A DNA stretch of 64,000 bases from Petaurus breviceps papuanus (Eukaryota > Chordata > Mammalia > Diprotodontia > Petauridae): assembly GCA_028583685.1 (NCBI GenBank), contig JAMXIF010001193.1:26333400-26397399 (forward strand), written 5' to 3'. Position 1 is the first letter of the stretch; every line of letters starts with the position of its first letter. Below are positions 1 to 11,112 of the stretch, piece after piece. The translations under genes were made by a program, and so were the position numbers. The notes under the pieces were generated by a model. That model was not told the DNA's origin. It worked only from the letters and a program-made list of their open reading frames with translations, and searched no databases.

Positions 1-136
1 GGAAGGCAGGACAATTGGAGTTAAGTAACTTGCCCAAAGTCACAGGACTACTAAGTGTTAGGTGCCTGAGGCTGGATTTGAACTCAGGTCCTCCTGACTC
101 CAGGACTGGTGCTCTATTCACTGTACCACCTAGCTG
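1..136 (-). mobile_element. tRNA-headed SINE, cut by window edge
   Basis: Reverse-strand SINE: TTGCCCAAAGTCACAGGACT ... GGATTTGAACTCAGGTCCTC ... GTACCACCTAGCTGC. The A-tail side lies off the left edge. Confidence 0.85.
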
Positions 137-289
137 CACCCAGACTTCCATTTCTAAACCTCAACACCCCCATTCTCATTGCAATCTCCAGTCCCTCCAA
201 CATTCCCTGTTTGTTCAATCCATCACTCCTACTCTGACCTTACTTCAGTCTTAAACTTAAAGTGAACCAAAATATAACTTTAAGGTGCC

Positions 290-935
290 TCTTTTCAACT
301 TTTCATTCTACTTCCCAAATCCTTAACAGGTCTTCTTTCTTCAGTCCTTATATCCAATCACTTGCCAAGGCCTTTTGGTTTTCCTTCCACATATTTCACA
401 TCTGTCCTCATTTTTAACACTCGCAATGTCATGCTCACTTTCATTTATCCCCTCTTGCCTGAGCTATTTCAATTGCTTCCAGTCTCTACAGTCTCCAAAC
501 CACATTCAGTGGCCAAAATAATATTCCTATGGCACAGAATCAACCGTGTAATGTGGTAGTTCAAAAACCTTAAGTGGCTCTTTTAGATAAAACACAAACA
601 ACTTCTTTCTGGCATTTAAGGTCCTCCTATGATCCCACTAACCACATTTACTGGACTTATTTTATAATATCCTCCTTCATGAACATTCCGATTTAGCACT
701 AGGCATTTGCATAATCCTTCCCAGAGGCCTAGAATACACATATTCTCTCTCTCTCTCTCTCTCTGTGGAAGAGGTTTTTTTCACTCCATCCACTCTAGTT
801 ACCATTATTTATTAATCTATATATATTACATTCTTTTTTGGCAGGTAGTAAATTCCCTGAGAGGAGGAATTCTCTGCCTGCTCCACTTCTCTTTCAATAT
901 CTCAACCCCACCCTTGCACATCATAGATCATAAAG
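290..935 (+). repeat. L2 LINE fragment
   Basis: L2-like words: AATATTCCTATGGCACAG region, GGCATTTAAGGTCCTCCTAT and AAATTCCCTGAGAGGAGGAA. A (CT)n run sits at 744-764. Confidence 0.6.
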
Positions 936-1193
936 GCTAGCTGAATTGAGGAGAAGTGAGGGAAGTACTGGGGGGGTAGGGTAGGGCAAAGAACTAAGCC
1001 ACTCTAACTCCTAGTAGGCCTCACAAGAAGCACAAGGTTATAAATCTGTAAAGGAGCATAAACAAAGCTGGAGGGTGGGAAGGTGTCAGAGAGTGGAAGG
1101 GGTAAAAGGAAGGTGAATGGGGTACATGGGCCCGGTTACTTTAGCAGAACCTAGAGAAACAAGTCTCATGAAGGAGCAAAAGCAGATACTTAC

Positions 1194-1285
1194 GTGGATT
1201 TCTTTTCCAGATTCTCCAGGTTTCCCTTCAGAGTGTTGTAGGCAGCTGTTCTAGCTTTCAGGTCTGTTTCTATTTGTGCCAGTTG
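1194..1285 (-). CDS. ATP6V1C2: ATP6V1C2 exon 6 (residues 128-157, continues in next exon)
   Basis: 92-base exon; acceptor cacag at 1290-1286 and donor AC|gtaagt at 1193-1188. It encodes [20 protein letters not shown] then [10 protein letters not shown] and two bases of the next codon. This matches the region after which human C2 reads on to xGNLFTRTLSDIV. The next exon is left of the window, so the gene is cut here by the window edge and not broken. Confidence 0.95.
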
Positions 1286-1580
1286 CTGTGTATAAAAACA
1301 AAAGTTAACTTTGCTTAATTAACAAGTTAGGACTTTCTACAAAACTGCCTCAATTTGGTTGAACTTTAAGGACAACCTAAATGACAAGAACTTGGGTTTC
1401 ACCCTGAGGACCTATGCAGCAGCATAGTGTGGTAGGGGGCACCTATGTTTGACTTCAGGGTCCACAACTTACCAGTTTTGTAATAGCTTTGTAAATCTGG
1501 GCAATATCTCCCCACTCTGGGGTTCAGTTTCCCCATCTGTAAAGTGGAGATAATAATCTTTGCACTCCTTTAGTAGACAG

Positions 1581-1737
1581 ATTTTTTTTTTTTGCTTTTT
1601 GGAGGGGGGGGATGAAGGGCAATTGAGGTTAAGTGACTTGCCCAAAGTCACACTGCTAGTAAATATTAAGTGTCTGAAGCCAAATTTGAACTCAGATCCT
1701 CAGGACTCCAGGGCCCCAGGACCAGTGCTCTATTCAA
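1581..1737 (-). mobile_element. tRNA-headed SINE
   Basis: T-run, G-run, TTAAGTGACTTGCCCAAAGT and AACTCAGATCCTCAGGACTC. The tRNA head is partly lost (ends CTCTATTCAAG). Confidence 0.85.
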
Positions 1738-2439
1738 GCATCAAATGAAATAATGTCCATGAAGAGCAATGCAAATGTAAATCACTGTTCCTATTAAAGT
1801 CACCATCTGTTTCCTCATTGTTCTGGGAATACATTTCCAATATAGCCTAAGCCCTGGTGAATCTAACCAAGCAGGAAACAATTGCAGCTGACATTTATAC
1901 ATTTCTAATCCTTAAGGCAATCTTGTTCCTGGCATTATTAGCCCCATTTTACTGATGAGGAAACTGATGCTTAAGAGAATTGAAACTGTCTTATGGTCAC
2001 ATAGCTAGTTAAGTGTCAGAGGCAGGAAAGCCTTTAAGGATATGTTTGAAATATTTATCATACTGACTACAGCTCTGGACTGGGAGGCAGCAAAAACTGG
2101 GTTTAAACATTGTCCTGGGCACCCATAATCGGTGGCCAAGGGCAAGTCTCACAAAATGAGGAATCACATCTAAATGGCTTACCTCAAAGGGTTATTATGA
2201 GACTCAAATGAAACAATGAAAAGTACTTTGTAAAACAACACAATATAAACATGACCTGTAATTATCACAACAGTTATTTAGTTAGCTGATCTCAATCTTC
2301 CTTGAAGTTATTTGTTTTTATCTGCCTCATTGTGCTTCTTAGAGTAAAAACAAGTTCCATAACATTTCTTACTGAACTACGTGTCCATTTCATTACCAAT
2401 GTTATAACTCATTTGTCCCCAAAATGATTACAGTTTTAG

Positions 2440-2950
2440 ACTCTTGCACAAAAGACTTCCCCAATTTCTTATGGAATCTTCCTTAGTCTACTGCTCAAAG
2501 TCCTTCAGATGGCAGGCCCTGACCTCAGACTACCCCTTACTTTCCACCTTCACACCAAGGCTCCAGGCACTGACATCTGCTGCAATTCCCTCCTGACCCG
2601 TTAGCTACAACTTAAAATTTTATCCATTTTTCATAGGCCCAATATTTCTCTTGATTTCTCAATCAGGTGTTTTCCCTCCCTCCTCCAGGGCTTGGTCCCC
2701 ACCCACCCAAGGCAGTTCTAGCACAAGCTGGTTAAGTTTTATCTCATTTTCTAGGCCACGTGTTCAAGGAGGGATTCTCATTTTGTTATCAGTGGCTTAT
2801 CTCAGCTCTATACTAGAGCAGAAACTAGTTCTCAAACCTTAATCTGTTCCATTAGGTAGCAAGCTCCAAGATGGTAGGGACATATCTTATCTATCCTAAT
2901 ATCCCCCACAGCACCCAGCCTAGGACCTTAAATTTAGGAATCAATGACTA
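2440..2950 (+). repeat. L2 LINE fragment
   Basis: L2 3' terminal order: TAGCAAGCTCCAAGATGGTA, GGGACATATC and CAGCACCCAGCCTAGGACCT. Confidence 0.5.
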
Positions 2951-3218
2951 GAATAGAAATGTCGTGACAATTCTGTATAATTGGCACAGAATATACATTT
3001 CTGTATAGTCGGTATGGAATATATATTCTGAATATTTAACCTGTTTATATATCACCAGTGTGTTAGAGAAAGTAGTAACTGGCAGTCAGCTTCCAGAATA
3101 AATGCCAATAGGTTCAGTCCCTGCCATAGAGATGGTCAATACCTGCTCTGGAAAAGATGGGCATTCAGACACTGGCTCTAGAGAGGAACTGTTCATTACA
3201 CATCTAAAGAATGCATTA

Positions 3219-3385
3219 GGGGCAGTAGATGGCACAGCGAATAGAGCACCGGCCATGGAATCAGGAGGACCTGAGTTTAAATGCAGCCTCAGACACAACA
3301 CTTACTAGTCATGTGACCTTGGGCAAGTCACTTAACCCCAATTGCCCTGCCTTCCCCCCTTTAAAAAATAAAAATTACTTTTTTA
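3219..3385 (+). mobile_element. tRNA-headed SINE
   Basis: GGGGCAGTAGATGGCACAGC start, internal CTGAGTTTAAATGCAGCCTC and CTTGGGCAAGTCACTTAACC, then an A-rich tail. Target duplication AAAGAATGCATT at 3206-3217 and 3386-3397. Confidence 0.9.
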
Positions 3386-3935
3386 AAAGAATGCATTGAA
3401 TTAGATCCTAGAATTCAGAGTTGAAAGGGACCTACAACATTATCTTGAGTCCAATGACCTCAAGGATGTGGCATGCTACAGAGGAACACAGCATACTAGA
3501 CTGATAGATACTATTATGAGATTATTTTTTAATGGTCATAAGACTTCAATCAGCAAACAGCAACTGGCTTCTAGATGACTTGAAATCTAGATTAGTTATA
3601 ACTCAAGGATGAAGTCCCTGTGTCTCCATGTTTATCAAGTCAAGGATCATAGAATTTAGAACTGGAAGGAGACTCCCTAGTACTATGGTTTCATTGTATA
3701 GAGAACATGACCAATCATTACTCAACTTTCCTGGGCAGCACTTTCCTTATCTATAAACAGAGATAAGGTCCCAAATAGCTCTAAGTCTTAAGACACCAGG
3801 GCCCAGAGAAAGAGACTGTATTAGTGGAAACAGTCCTAGGACCCAAATTCAAATCTCTCTTACTTTGTAAATCACCTTGGGGCAAGTCACATCATCTCTT
3901 AGCCTGTTTGCCCATTTATAGGGAATGGGGTATAC

Positions 3936-4180
3936 AGCACCTACTATGTGCCTGAAACTGTGCAAAGAGCTTTTTTTTATATTACAAATATTACCTCATT
4001 TGATCCTAACAACCCTGCAAAGTGGGTGCTATTGTTATCCCCATTTTACAGGTGAGAAAACTAAAGATGGAGGTTAATTAACTTGCCAGGAATCACACAG
4101 CTAACAAGAATCTTGAGTTCAGATTTGAACTGGGGTTTTCCTGACTCAGGCTCTACTGTGCCATCCAGCTCCCTCAGTAA
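3936..4180 (-). repeat. MIR/THER-like CORE-SINE
   Basis: GCACCTACTATGTGCCTGAA, CCCATTTTACAGGTGAGAAA and GCCAGGAATCACACAGCTAA in the usual reversed order. Confidence 0.7.
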
Positions 4181-5114
4181 AATGATAGGGCTGGATTGGA
4201 TAAGACCACCCCTAAGATCCCCTCTAACCTTGGATGGCAGAGAATATGGGCATGTAGGAGGGAGGAAGGAGGAGAATGTGAACTAAGCTGAATGGGTGGA
4301 GACAGTGGACTCCATACCCCCTAGGAGAAGGACTGCCACCCATATCAGGGCAGGAACTGAATGTGCTACCAGGTTTCTCAAATTGCCTGAGGACATCAAG
4401 GCTTTGGGATGCTTGTAGAAAAGCCCCACCTGGATTCCCAAATGCCCCCAGGCTTCCAAAGGGCCACCCATTTATGGGAAGGAAAGATGAGTTAGAGTAT
4501 AATAGCCGCCCACAAACTAGAGAGGCATGATGGACTGTGTGGACAGAATACCCAACTAAGGTTCCATTCTAAGGGTCATGGAAAGAAATAAGTGGAGGTG
4601 GAGTCAGGAGCCCAGAGTTGGAATCTTGAACCCTAACACTCCTTAGCTCTGTGACTGTGAACTAATCCTGTGAGGTTACTGAGCTTCAGTTCCCTCACCT
4701 ACAAAACAGTTATAATAATGCATCCACTAAAGGCCCAGGTCAATGCTTCATCCCAGTGTAAAGGTAACTTTGGGGGTCTGGAGGGTGCACCAGCACAGAG
4801 CATAGCAAGTCAAACACTTCCAGAGGGTTTCTGGCTTGAGAGGCTGATCACCAGGTTAAATATAGGGTAGATAATTCAGGATTAGCAACCTTTGAAAATC
4901 ATCTCATTTGAGATCCGTGGGAAAGAGCCTTGGATTTGGTACCAGAGAACCTGAATTCCAATCCTAGCTCTTCCATTTCCCACTTGCTTGACCATAGGCA
5001 AGCCACTCATTTTCTCTGGGTGGGCCCTTCTGACACTTGATGATTAGATGAGCTACTAAGTTTTAATGCATAGCATTGCAGAGAGTAACTACATTGTCAA
5101 ATCAGATCTTGAAC

Positions 5115-5116
<2 letters not shown>

Positions 5117-5173
<57 letters not shown>

Positions 5174-5174
5174 C
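5117..5174. repeat. (GT)n(TA)n microsatellite
   Basis: About 18 GT units directly followed by about 9 TA units. The open frame through it is a repeat artefact. Confidence 0.98.
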
Positions 5175-5500
5175 ACAAGCCCTTTACAACTAAATAATTT
5201 TTTTAGGATCTGCTCATTAGGAATTAAGACCAGACTGAATTCTGCCAGAGATGGCAGACAGTGAGATGTAGCAGAACAAGAATTTGATTGGCAGCCAGGA
5301 GCCTTACATTTAAATCCTGGCCCTACTGTTTATGAGCTATAGGAATTTAGTGGCATTCCTTCCCTTTTGTGAGCCTCAGGTTTTTACTCTGCAAAATAAG
5401 GGAATTACATTGGGAACATTATTGTATTATAAGAGGTGGCAGATATGACAGATTCTGAGAAACCTAGGAAGATATGTATGAACTGAGGCAGAGAATGAGT

Positions 5501-5745
5501 GAATAGCTAGATGCAACAGTGGATAGAGCACCTGGCCTGGAGTCAGGAAGACTCATCTTCCTGAGTTCAAATCCATCCTGATAGATAACTAGCTGTGTGA
5601 CCCTGGGAAAGTCACTTAACCCTGTTTGCCTCAGTTTCCTCACCTGTAAAATGACCTGGAGAAGGAAATGGCAAACCACTCCAATTATCTTTGCCAAGAA
5701 AACCCCAAATGGGGTCATGAAGAGTTGTATATGATTGAAAAATGA
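5501..5745 (+). mobile_element. tRNA-headed SINE with RTE-like tail
   Basis: Long SINE form: TAGCTAGATGCAACAGTGGA head, TTGCCTCAGTTTCCTCACCT middle, and 3' part GAAATGGCAAACCACTCCAA then TGCCAAGAAAACCCCAAATG, the tail shared with RTE LINEs in marsupials. Confidence 0.85.
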
Positions 5746-6846
5746 CTGTATAATCAATACAATAGTGTAAAGGAAAGCAACTTTGAAAGACTTAAGAACC
5801 ATTATCAATGCAAAGACCAGTCGTGGCTCCAGAAGACTACTGATGAATCATGCTTCCCATTTGTTGGTACGGAAGTAATGACCAGAGGTATAGAATGAGA
5901 TGAAACATACATTTAATATTATTACTGAATTTATTTTGCTTGACTATACTTTACAAAGGAGAATTTCTTTAGTAGGAGTAGGGAGAGAGGAATTATGAAG
6001 AGGAGTTGATGGATAATGAGAGTGATTCAAACAAAACAAAAGAAAAGAGTGTCAACTAAACTTTTTTTTAATTACACAATAAAGAACAAAAAGAAGTTCA
6101 AAAGGAAAAATGGACAAGCAGGACAGTAGTTATTTAATAAACTGAATACATATGCTCTGAAAAGCATATGTAATAGCTCACAATTTCCTATATAATTCTC
6201 TTCTATTATTTGTATATTGAAAATGTTCATATTTAAGTTGATTATAAAAAAGAAAAAATTTAAATAAAGGGGTTATATTAAATTATCTGAGTTCTCTTCC
6301 AGTTCCTAAGTCTTATAAAAACTATAAAATGCCATTAACAGCCTGTCCCTGCCTCGCCTAGGTAGCCAAATACAGTATTTCAATAAATGGCTCATATCAA
6401 CACATTACAATCCCCTCCACTGGTTTGCACAGTGAGGACTTCAAAGCAATGGAAACTATGCCAGCCGGCCCTGTGTTCCTTGGACAGAATGTTCCCCAAT
6501 TCTCCATGGTGTGGAGTGCATGCTCTCACTTCTCTTTGGACAGAGATTTCATAATCATTCTCATTCAGAAGTTATTTCTTGGGTTTAGCCAAAACCACAG
6601 ACAAAACTATTTGATCAGACCTCAGAGGACATGAGTGGATGAAAATGGACCTATTGGGTAAATGGATGCCAATGAGTATGTACCCTGACTGATAATGTTA
6701 ATGGAATGGATCAATGATTGGACTTAGTCAGGAGACCCAGGAGCCCTGACTGACAATTCTTCCCTGTGAAGCCATAGGCAAGTTTCTTCTCTTGGTTTAA
6801 ATTTCCTCATTTGTAAAAGGGTAATACTAATATTTGCCCTCAGGAA

Positions 6847-7138
6847 TTTTTTTTTTTTGAGACTGGGTTTCCCTATGCTACCCAGGTTGGAAGTTCAAGG
6901 GCCTGATCCCACTGATTGACATAGGAACTTTGACCTATTCTGTTTCAAATCTGGGCCAGTTCACCCCTCCTTTGGCAACCTGGTACCCCCCACACACACT
7001 TACCCCCTGCTTCTGGGGGCTCATCACATTGATACTGAGCTTAGTGAGGATATTGATAAGTTTAACCCACTGTAATTCAGAACTGCTGAATGCCCCATTA
7101 GCAAGATTACAGGTGTGTATCACCACACCTGCCATCTT
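6847..7138 (-). pseudogene. 7SL (SRP) RNA retropseudogene, near full length
   Basis: Read on the minus strand it starts near 7138 with the 5' domain (GCAGGTGTGGTGATACACACC, then CTGTAATC) and includes the S-domain stretch CCAGGTTGCCAAAGGAGGGG, then TGAACTGGCCCAG and GGTCAAAG. It ends with the 3' pairing arm AACCTGGGTAGCATAGGGA, then ACCCAGTCTC, and an A-tail at 6858-6847. All parts follow the order of 7SL RNA, including the centre missing from Alu, so this is a copy of the RNA itself. Many substitutions make it an old, inactive copy. No convincing target duplication was seen. It lies on the gene strand, in intron 5. Confidence 0.9.
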
Positions 7139-8050
7139 GGGACTATAGGATGAATACTTCACACATCTAGAAGCACTACTGAAATATGAGTTATTCATGA
7201 GAAAAAGCTCAATAGGGTATGTAATATAAATATCTGTAAATAGCAGTTATCATCATAATTCATTCTTTATTCAATAACCCCATTATTTATTAAACTTTCA
7301 AATTACTGAATAATAAGCCTCCCATTAAGTCTTCCTCTAATGTTTAATCATGGTATGAATGTGAATGTGGGTTCACAAAAGGTTTGCCAGTGAAGTATAA
7401 GATCTGCCATGGTCTACTAAGCAAGAAACGCTTTTAAGATTGGCCAGGTAATGACAAGACAGTTCGTGTGTTGAACAAGGAATGCCTAGCTAAGATCAGA
7501 AAAGTTCATCATTGGGTTTCAGCAAGATGAATGGTTCCAACACAGAAACTCTCAAAGACTATCTATTAGGTTGTGGGGGACTAGATAATCTGCACAGGAA
7601 GCAAGGGTACCCCCATTAAGGAAATCACAAGTCCTTGAAGTATTTTTTGAACATAACCTTAGATGTAAATGTTCAAATGTTACAGAAATGTGAATTATTA
7701 TCATAACTCTATCCTGCTTCCTCAAAAACCTGTTTTGAGAGGGGCGGGCTACACTCCTACATCCAGACTGACAAGGTAGGTGGGGAGGACAAGTATCTGA
7801 GCCTACAGTCTAATGGGAGAGAACAGGGTGGCCCTGATCATAACCACAAAAGCCCATGGTATTGCAGAGTAATACAGGTTGGGGAACATACCCACTGCTA
7901 ACCATCAAAAAAACTGAGGGACTGGGGAAGCAGTCAGTGCACTGAAACTCATAGGATTTTGCTTCCTGGTTCCATACTGACTGCCCTGACCTGAACCTCC
8001 ACTCCTGAATATCACATTCTGTTTCCTTCTCAAAGGCTTGGAGGTTGATA

Positions 8051-8305
8051 CTACTCAAGACATCCTGGTATCAAACCTGGCTGTTCAGTTTGAGAAGTGG
8101 ATTTGTACCCTCCCTTTACTCCACCAATGCGTACTACCCCTGCCTGTCCTGGTTCCAAGAAGCTTCTTCTCACGAAGAACATGACCGCCAGGGCAAGTAA
8201 AGAGGCCCCAGTTAAAGAAAACACAAATCCAGTCATGCATGGAAAAGCATAAACCACAGAATCTGAGGCTATTATGGCAAAAGAGGTGTTTTGAACAGAG
8301 AACAT
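8051..8305 (-). other. Unidentified 84-residue open frame with membrane-like segment
   Basis: Open minus-strand frame ending in GLIPGCLE and a stop. Residues about 8-46 (FAIIASDSVVYAFPCMTGFV then FSLTGASLLALAVMFFVRR) are hydrophobic with a small loop, followed by a basic, polar tail. This resembles the last membrane segment and cytoplasmic tail of a multi-pass transporter, so a decayed retrocopy of some gene's 3' end is possible. I cannot name a parent. It lies in intron 5, just beyond exon 5, with no splice sites that would add it to ATP6V1C2. It may equally be chance. Confidence 0.2.
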
Positions 8306-8591
8306 AAAATGAGCGTGACTTCATTTTATAGAAGACTGAGATCCAGAAGTGAAATGACTTGTCCTAGGTTGCTTTTTCAAAGGTAAAGGAATTAGATAAA
8401 ACACGGGTTTCCTGTCCCCAGGTGTAGTGCCTTTATCACTATATCAAAATGTAAAATGGGGAATCTCTGTAAGTGGGATGTGGGAGGGGAGATGAAGAGA
8501 ACACAGTTCAGAAGGCTCACACACCCTTCCCCTGAGATCCCTCAAATCCCAGAGGGGTAACTATTCTCAAACACAGCTGTGTCCCCTTTAC

Positions 8592-8686
8592 CTTTGCTAA
8601 TGTGTCCACTACAGCCACAAGCGGCTGCTTGGCAGGATACTTGGCCATGTCCCATTCAAAGCGGGTCACAAAAGAAGTTAAGTCAA
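8592..8686 (-). CDS. ATP6V1C2: ATP6V1C2 exon 5 (residues 96-127)
   Basis: 95-base exon; acceptor ag at 8688-8687, donor AAAG|gtaaag at 8591-8590. It encodes the rest of a valine and 31 residues, [20 protein letters not shown] then [11 protein letters not shown]. The FEWDMAKYP block (residues 105-113) is a subunit C signature shared by isoforms C1 and C2, while KQPLVxVVDT is closer to C2. A long (CA)n(CT)n tract, read as purine/GT repeats on the gene strand, lies only about 120 bases upstream of this acceptor. Confidence 0.96.
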
Positions 8687-8805
8687 CTGAAAAGACATGA
8701 ATATAGTCAGTTTAGCAACAAGAAAAGAAAATCCAGCCTTTCAGTATGTGCAATGTGGGGCAATGAAAGACGGCCACCAGATAGTATAATGATAGCAATA
8801 AAAAA

Positions 8806-8839
8806 CAACACACACACACATACACACACATACACACAC

Positions 8840-8892
<53 letters not shown>
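8806..8892. repeat. (CA)n(CT)n compound microsatellite
   Basis: CA units with two TACA interruptions, then about 26 CT units. On the gene strand it reads (GA)n then (TG)n, ending about 120 bases upstream of the exon 5 acceptor. Confidence 0.98.
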
Positions 8893-8893
<1 letters not shown>

Positions 8894-9090
8894 GGGCTTT
8901 AAGGTTTACAAAATAATTTCTTCCCAATAGCCTTGAGATGAAAATGTTATATCCATTTTACCTATGAATAAATCAAAGCCCAGAGTGGTTTAAAAAAAAG
9001 TCTTCTCCTTTGAGGGCTCCTTGCCATTTTCATTCATTCACAGACTCATAGCTTGTTTGATCTGGAGAGGAGCTTGGAAATCACCTAATC

Positions 9091-9290
9091 CAGGGGTGGG
9101 GAACCTGTGGCCTTGAGGCCACATGTGGCCTTCTAGGTCCTCTAGTGCAGCCCTTTGACTAAATCCAAACTTCACAGAACAAATCCCCTTAATAAAAGGA
9201 TTTGTTCTGTAAAACTTGGACTAACTCAAAAGACCACACTTGAGGACCGAGAAAGTCATATGTGGCCTTGAGGCCACCAATTCCCACCCC
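9091..9290. mobile_element. hAT-like palindromic MITE, copy 1
   Basis: Begins CAGGGGTGGGGAACCTGTGG and ends with a near-complement (GAGGCCACCAATTCCCACCCC), with matching subterminal GTGGCCTTGAGGCCAC on both sides. The middle carries its own hairpin (GAACAAATCC ... GGATTTGTTC). No coding capacity. The CAGGGGT start is typical of hAT elements. A clean 8-bp target duplication was not seen, so the superfamily is likely but not proven. Confidence 0.7.
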
Positions 9291-10204
9291 ATCCAACCAC
9301 TCCATCTTACAGAGGAGATTTGAGAACCAACATGATAAAGTGATTTGTCCAAAGTCAAAGGACTCTTGATTTAAGGTTCAGGGCTCTCTCCAATATATTA
9401 GGTATTTACATCAGTGTTACAGCTAATGAAAAACTGACTCATTTAGACTGATCTGCTCTGAGAAAGATACATGCAACATGAGAGTCTAAATACCCCGCAT
9501 CCATATCATTAATATTTTACCTGTCACTTGGAAGTCATCTACAGCTGGATGACATAATCAAATGAATTAATATACACAAAGCACTTTGCAAACCTTAAAG
9601 CCCCCCCCCCCCAAAAAATATCCTATTCTCATTATGTCAAGCCAGCTGAGAAAGCTTCATCACAGAAATATACCTTTTGGTCACACTGATTTGCAGAAAA
9701 TTGCTGTCTTATAAAAATAATAGCTCACATTTCTATGGCATTTGAAATATATCCAAATTGTTTTCCTGGCAATGACCCAAAGAGGTAAATAATGCTTATT
9801 ATTCCCCTTTTACAGATGAGGAAACTGAGGTTCAGTGGTTAAACAGCTTGGGATCATAGCCTCAAAGGAATCACCACTGGAAAGGACCTTAAAGGTTATC
9901 CAGTCCCATCTTCTTATTTTACAGATGAGTTAACTAAGTGAGGAGAAATAAATTATTCAAGACTGCAGAGATTATATACTTGCAGATGCAAAACTTGAAC
10001 CAAGATCATCTGACTCCATAAATCAGGTACTTTCACCTCTGTCCCACCCAAATTCCCATAGAACGCAGCTGACAGATCAGATCTAAGATTCCCTTCTAGG
10101 TTTCTTCCTTTAATTCTCGTGCTCTCTCCACTCTGATAAAGGACCTGCTGTGCCTTTGGTCTCTCTAAAGAAACAAAGCAAAACAGCATGCTTTCACCCT
10201 CTTC

Positions 10205-10495
10205 TGTCAAAATTCACTGATTTTTCAAGGCACATTAAATGCTTCTACCTCTTACCCAGGAAACTTTCCCTGATCTTTCCAAGCAGAAATTTTGTCTGTT
10301 TACCCCATAACAAATCTTAAAATTCTCACAGGACTTCTTTTGTTCTGCACCTTGGAATGTAGTCTTTATTCCCATGTAATCCACTACACAGCAAGTTAAG
10401 TCTTATCTGTATCCTCCACAGCAGCAAGCACAGGCCTTACCTGGATTAGATACTTTAAAAAATAATTGTTTAATGAATTAACAAATGTTTCTGGG
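10205..10495 (+). repeat. L2 LINE fragment
   Basis: ACCCAGGAAACTTTCCCTGA and GTATCCTCCACAGCAGCAAG, ending TTGTTTAATGAATT. Confidence 0.55.
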
Positions 10496-10927
10496 GATAA
10501 TGGACAAATAGAATTTAGGGGTAATTTTTCTCCCAAGCTCTTATTTTTTGATAGAATCAGGAAATATCAGAGATGAAAAGAACCTCAGAGCTCATCTAGT
10601 TCAACTTAGGCCAGGAAAGAAAATATTTTCTATAACATCCCCAAAGGGGAAAACTCAGCCTTTGTTTGAATGTCTTTAGTGAGAAGAGCTACCACCTCTT
10701 AAAGCAGCTCATTCCAGTTTGTGACAGATACTAGCAATTATTACTGTTATTATGATTATTAATACTCCAAGTATGATCTGACTAGGGCAGAGTATAATGG
10801 GATAATTAACTTTCCTAATCCTTGATATTTTGCCTCCCTTAATGCAGCCTAAGATTTCATTAGTTTTTTGAGCAACCCATTACATTGTTGACTCATGGCT
10901 CTTATAGTGCACTAAATTCTCCATATT

Positions 10928-11112
10928 TGGGGGGGGGGGGGGGGGGTAGAGCAGGTGGTAGTGGTGGTGGTGGTGGTGGTGCAACTAGGCAAATGGGGTT
11001 AAGTGACTTGCCCAGGGTGACACACCTAGTAAGTGTCAAATGTCTGAGGTTGTATTTGAACTCAAGTCCTCCTGACTCCAGGGCCGGTGCTCTATCCACT
11101 GCACCAAATAGT
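10928..11112 (-). mobile_element. tRNA-headed SINE with expanded G and GGT runs
   Basis: TTAAGTGACTTGCCCAGGGT, GGTGCTCTATCCACTGCACC. The tail side carries an 18-base G-run (about 10929-10946) and a (GGT)n tract (about 10955-10981). The opposing open frames here are glycine- or proline-rich shadows. Confidence 0.8.

Larger units (their letters stand above)
1286..8591 (-). other. ATP6V1C2 intron 5 (7.3 kb)
   Basis: Holds minus-strand SINEs near 1581-1737 and (MIR/THER-like) 1920-2040 and 3936-4180, an L2 fragment 2440-2950, a plus SINE 3219-3385, a (GT)n(TA)n tract, an RTE-tailed SINE 5501-5745, a 7SL pseudogene 6847-7138 and an unexplained open frame 8051-8305. The rest (4300-5090, 5750-6840, 7160-7740) shows no recognisable element. 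Confidence 0.85.
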
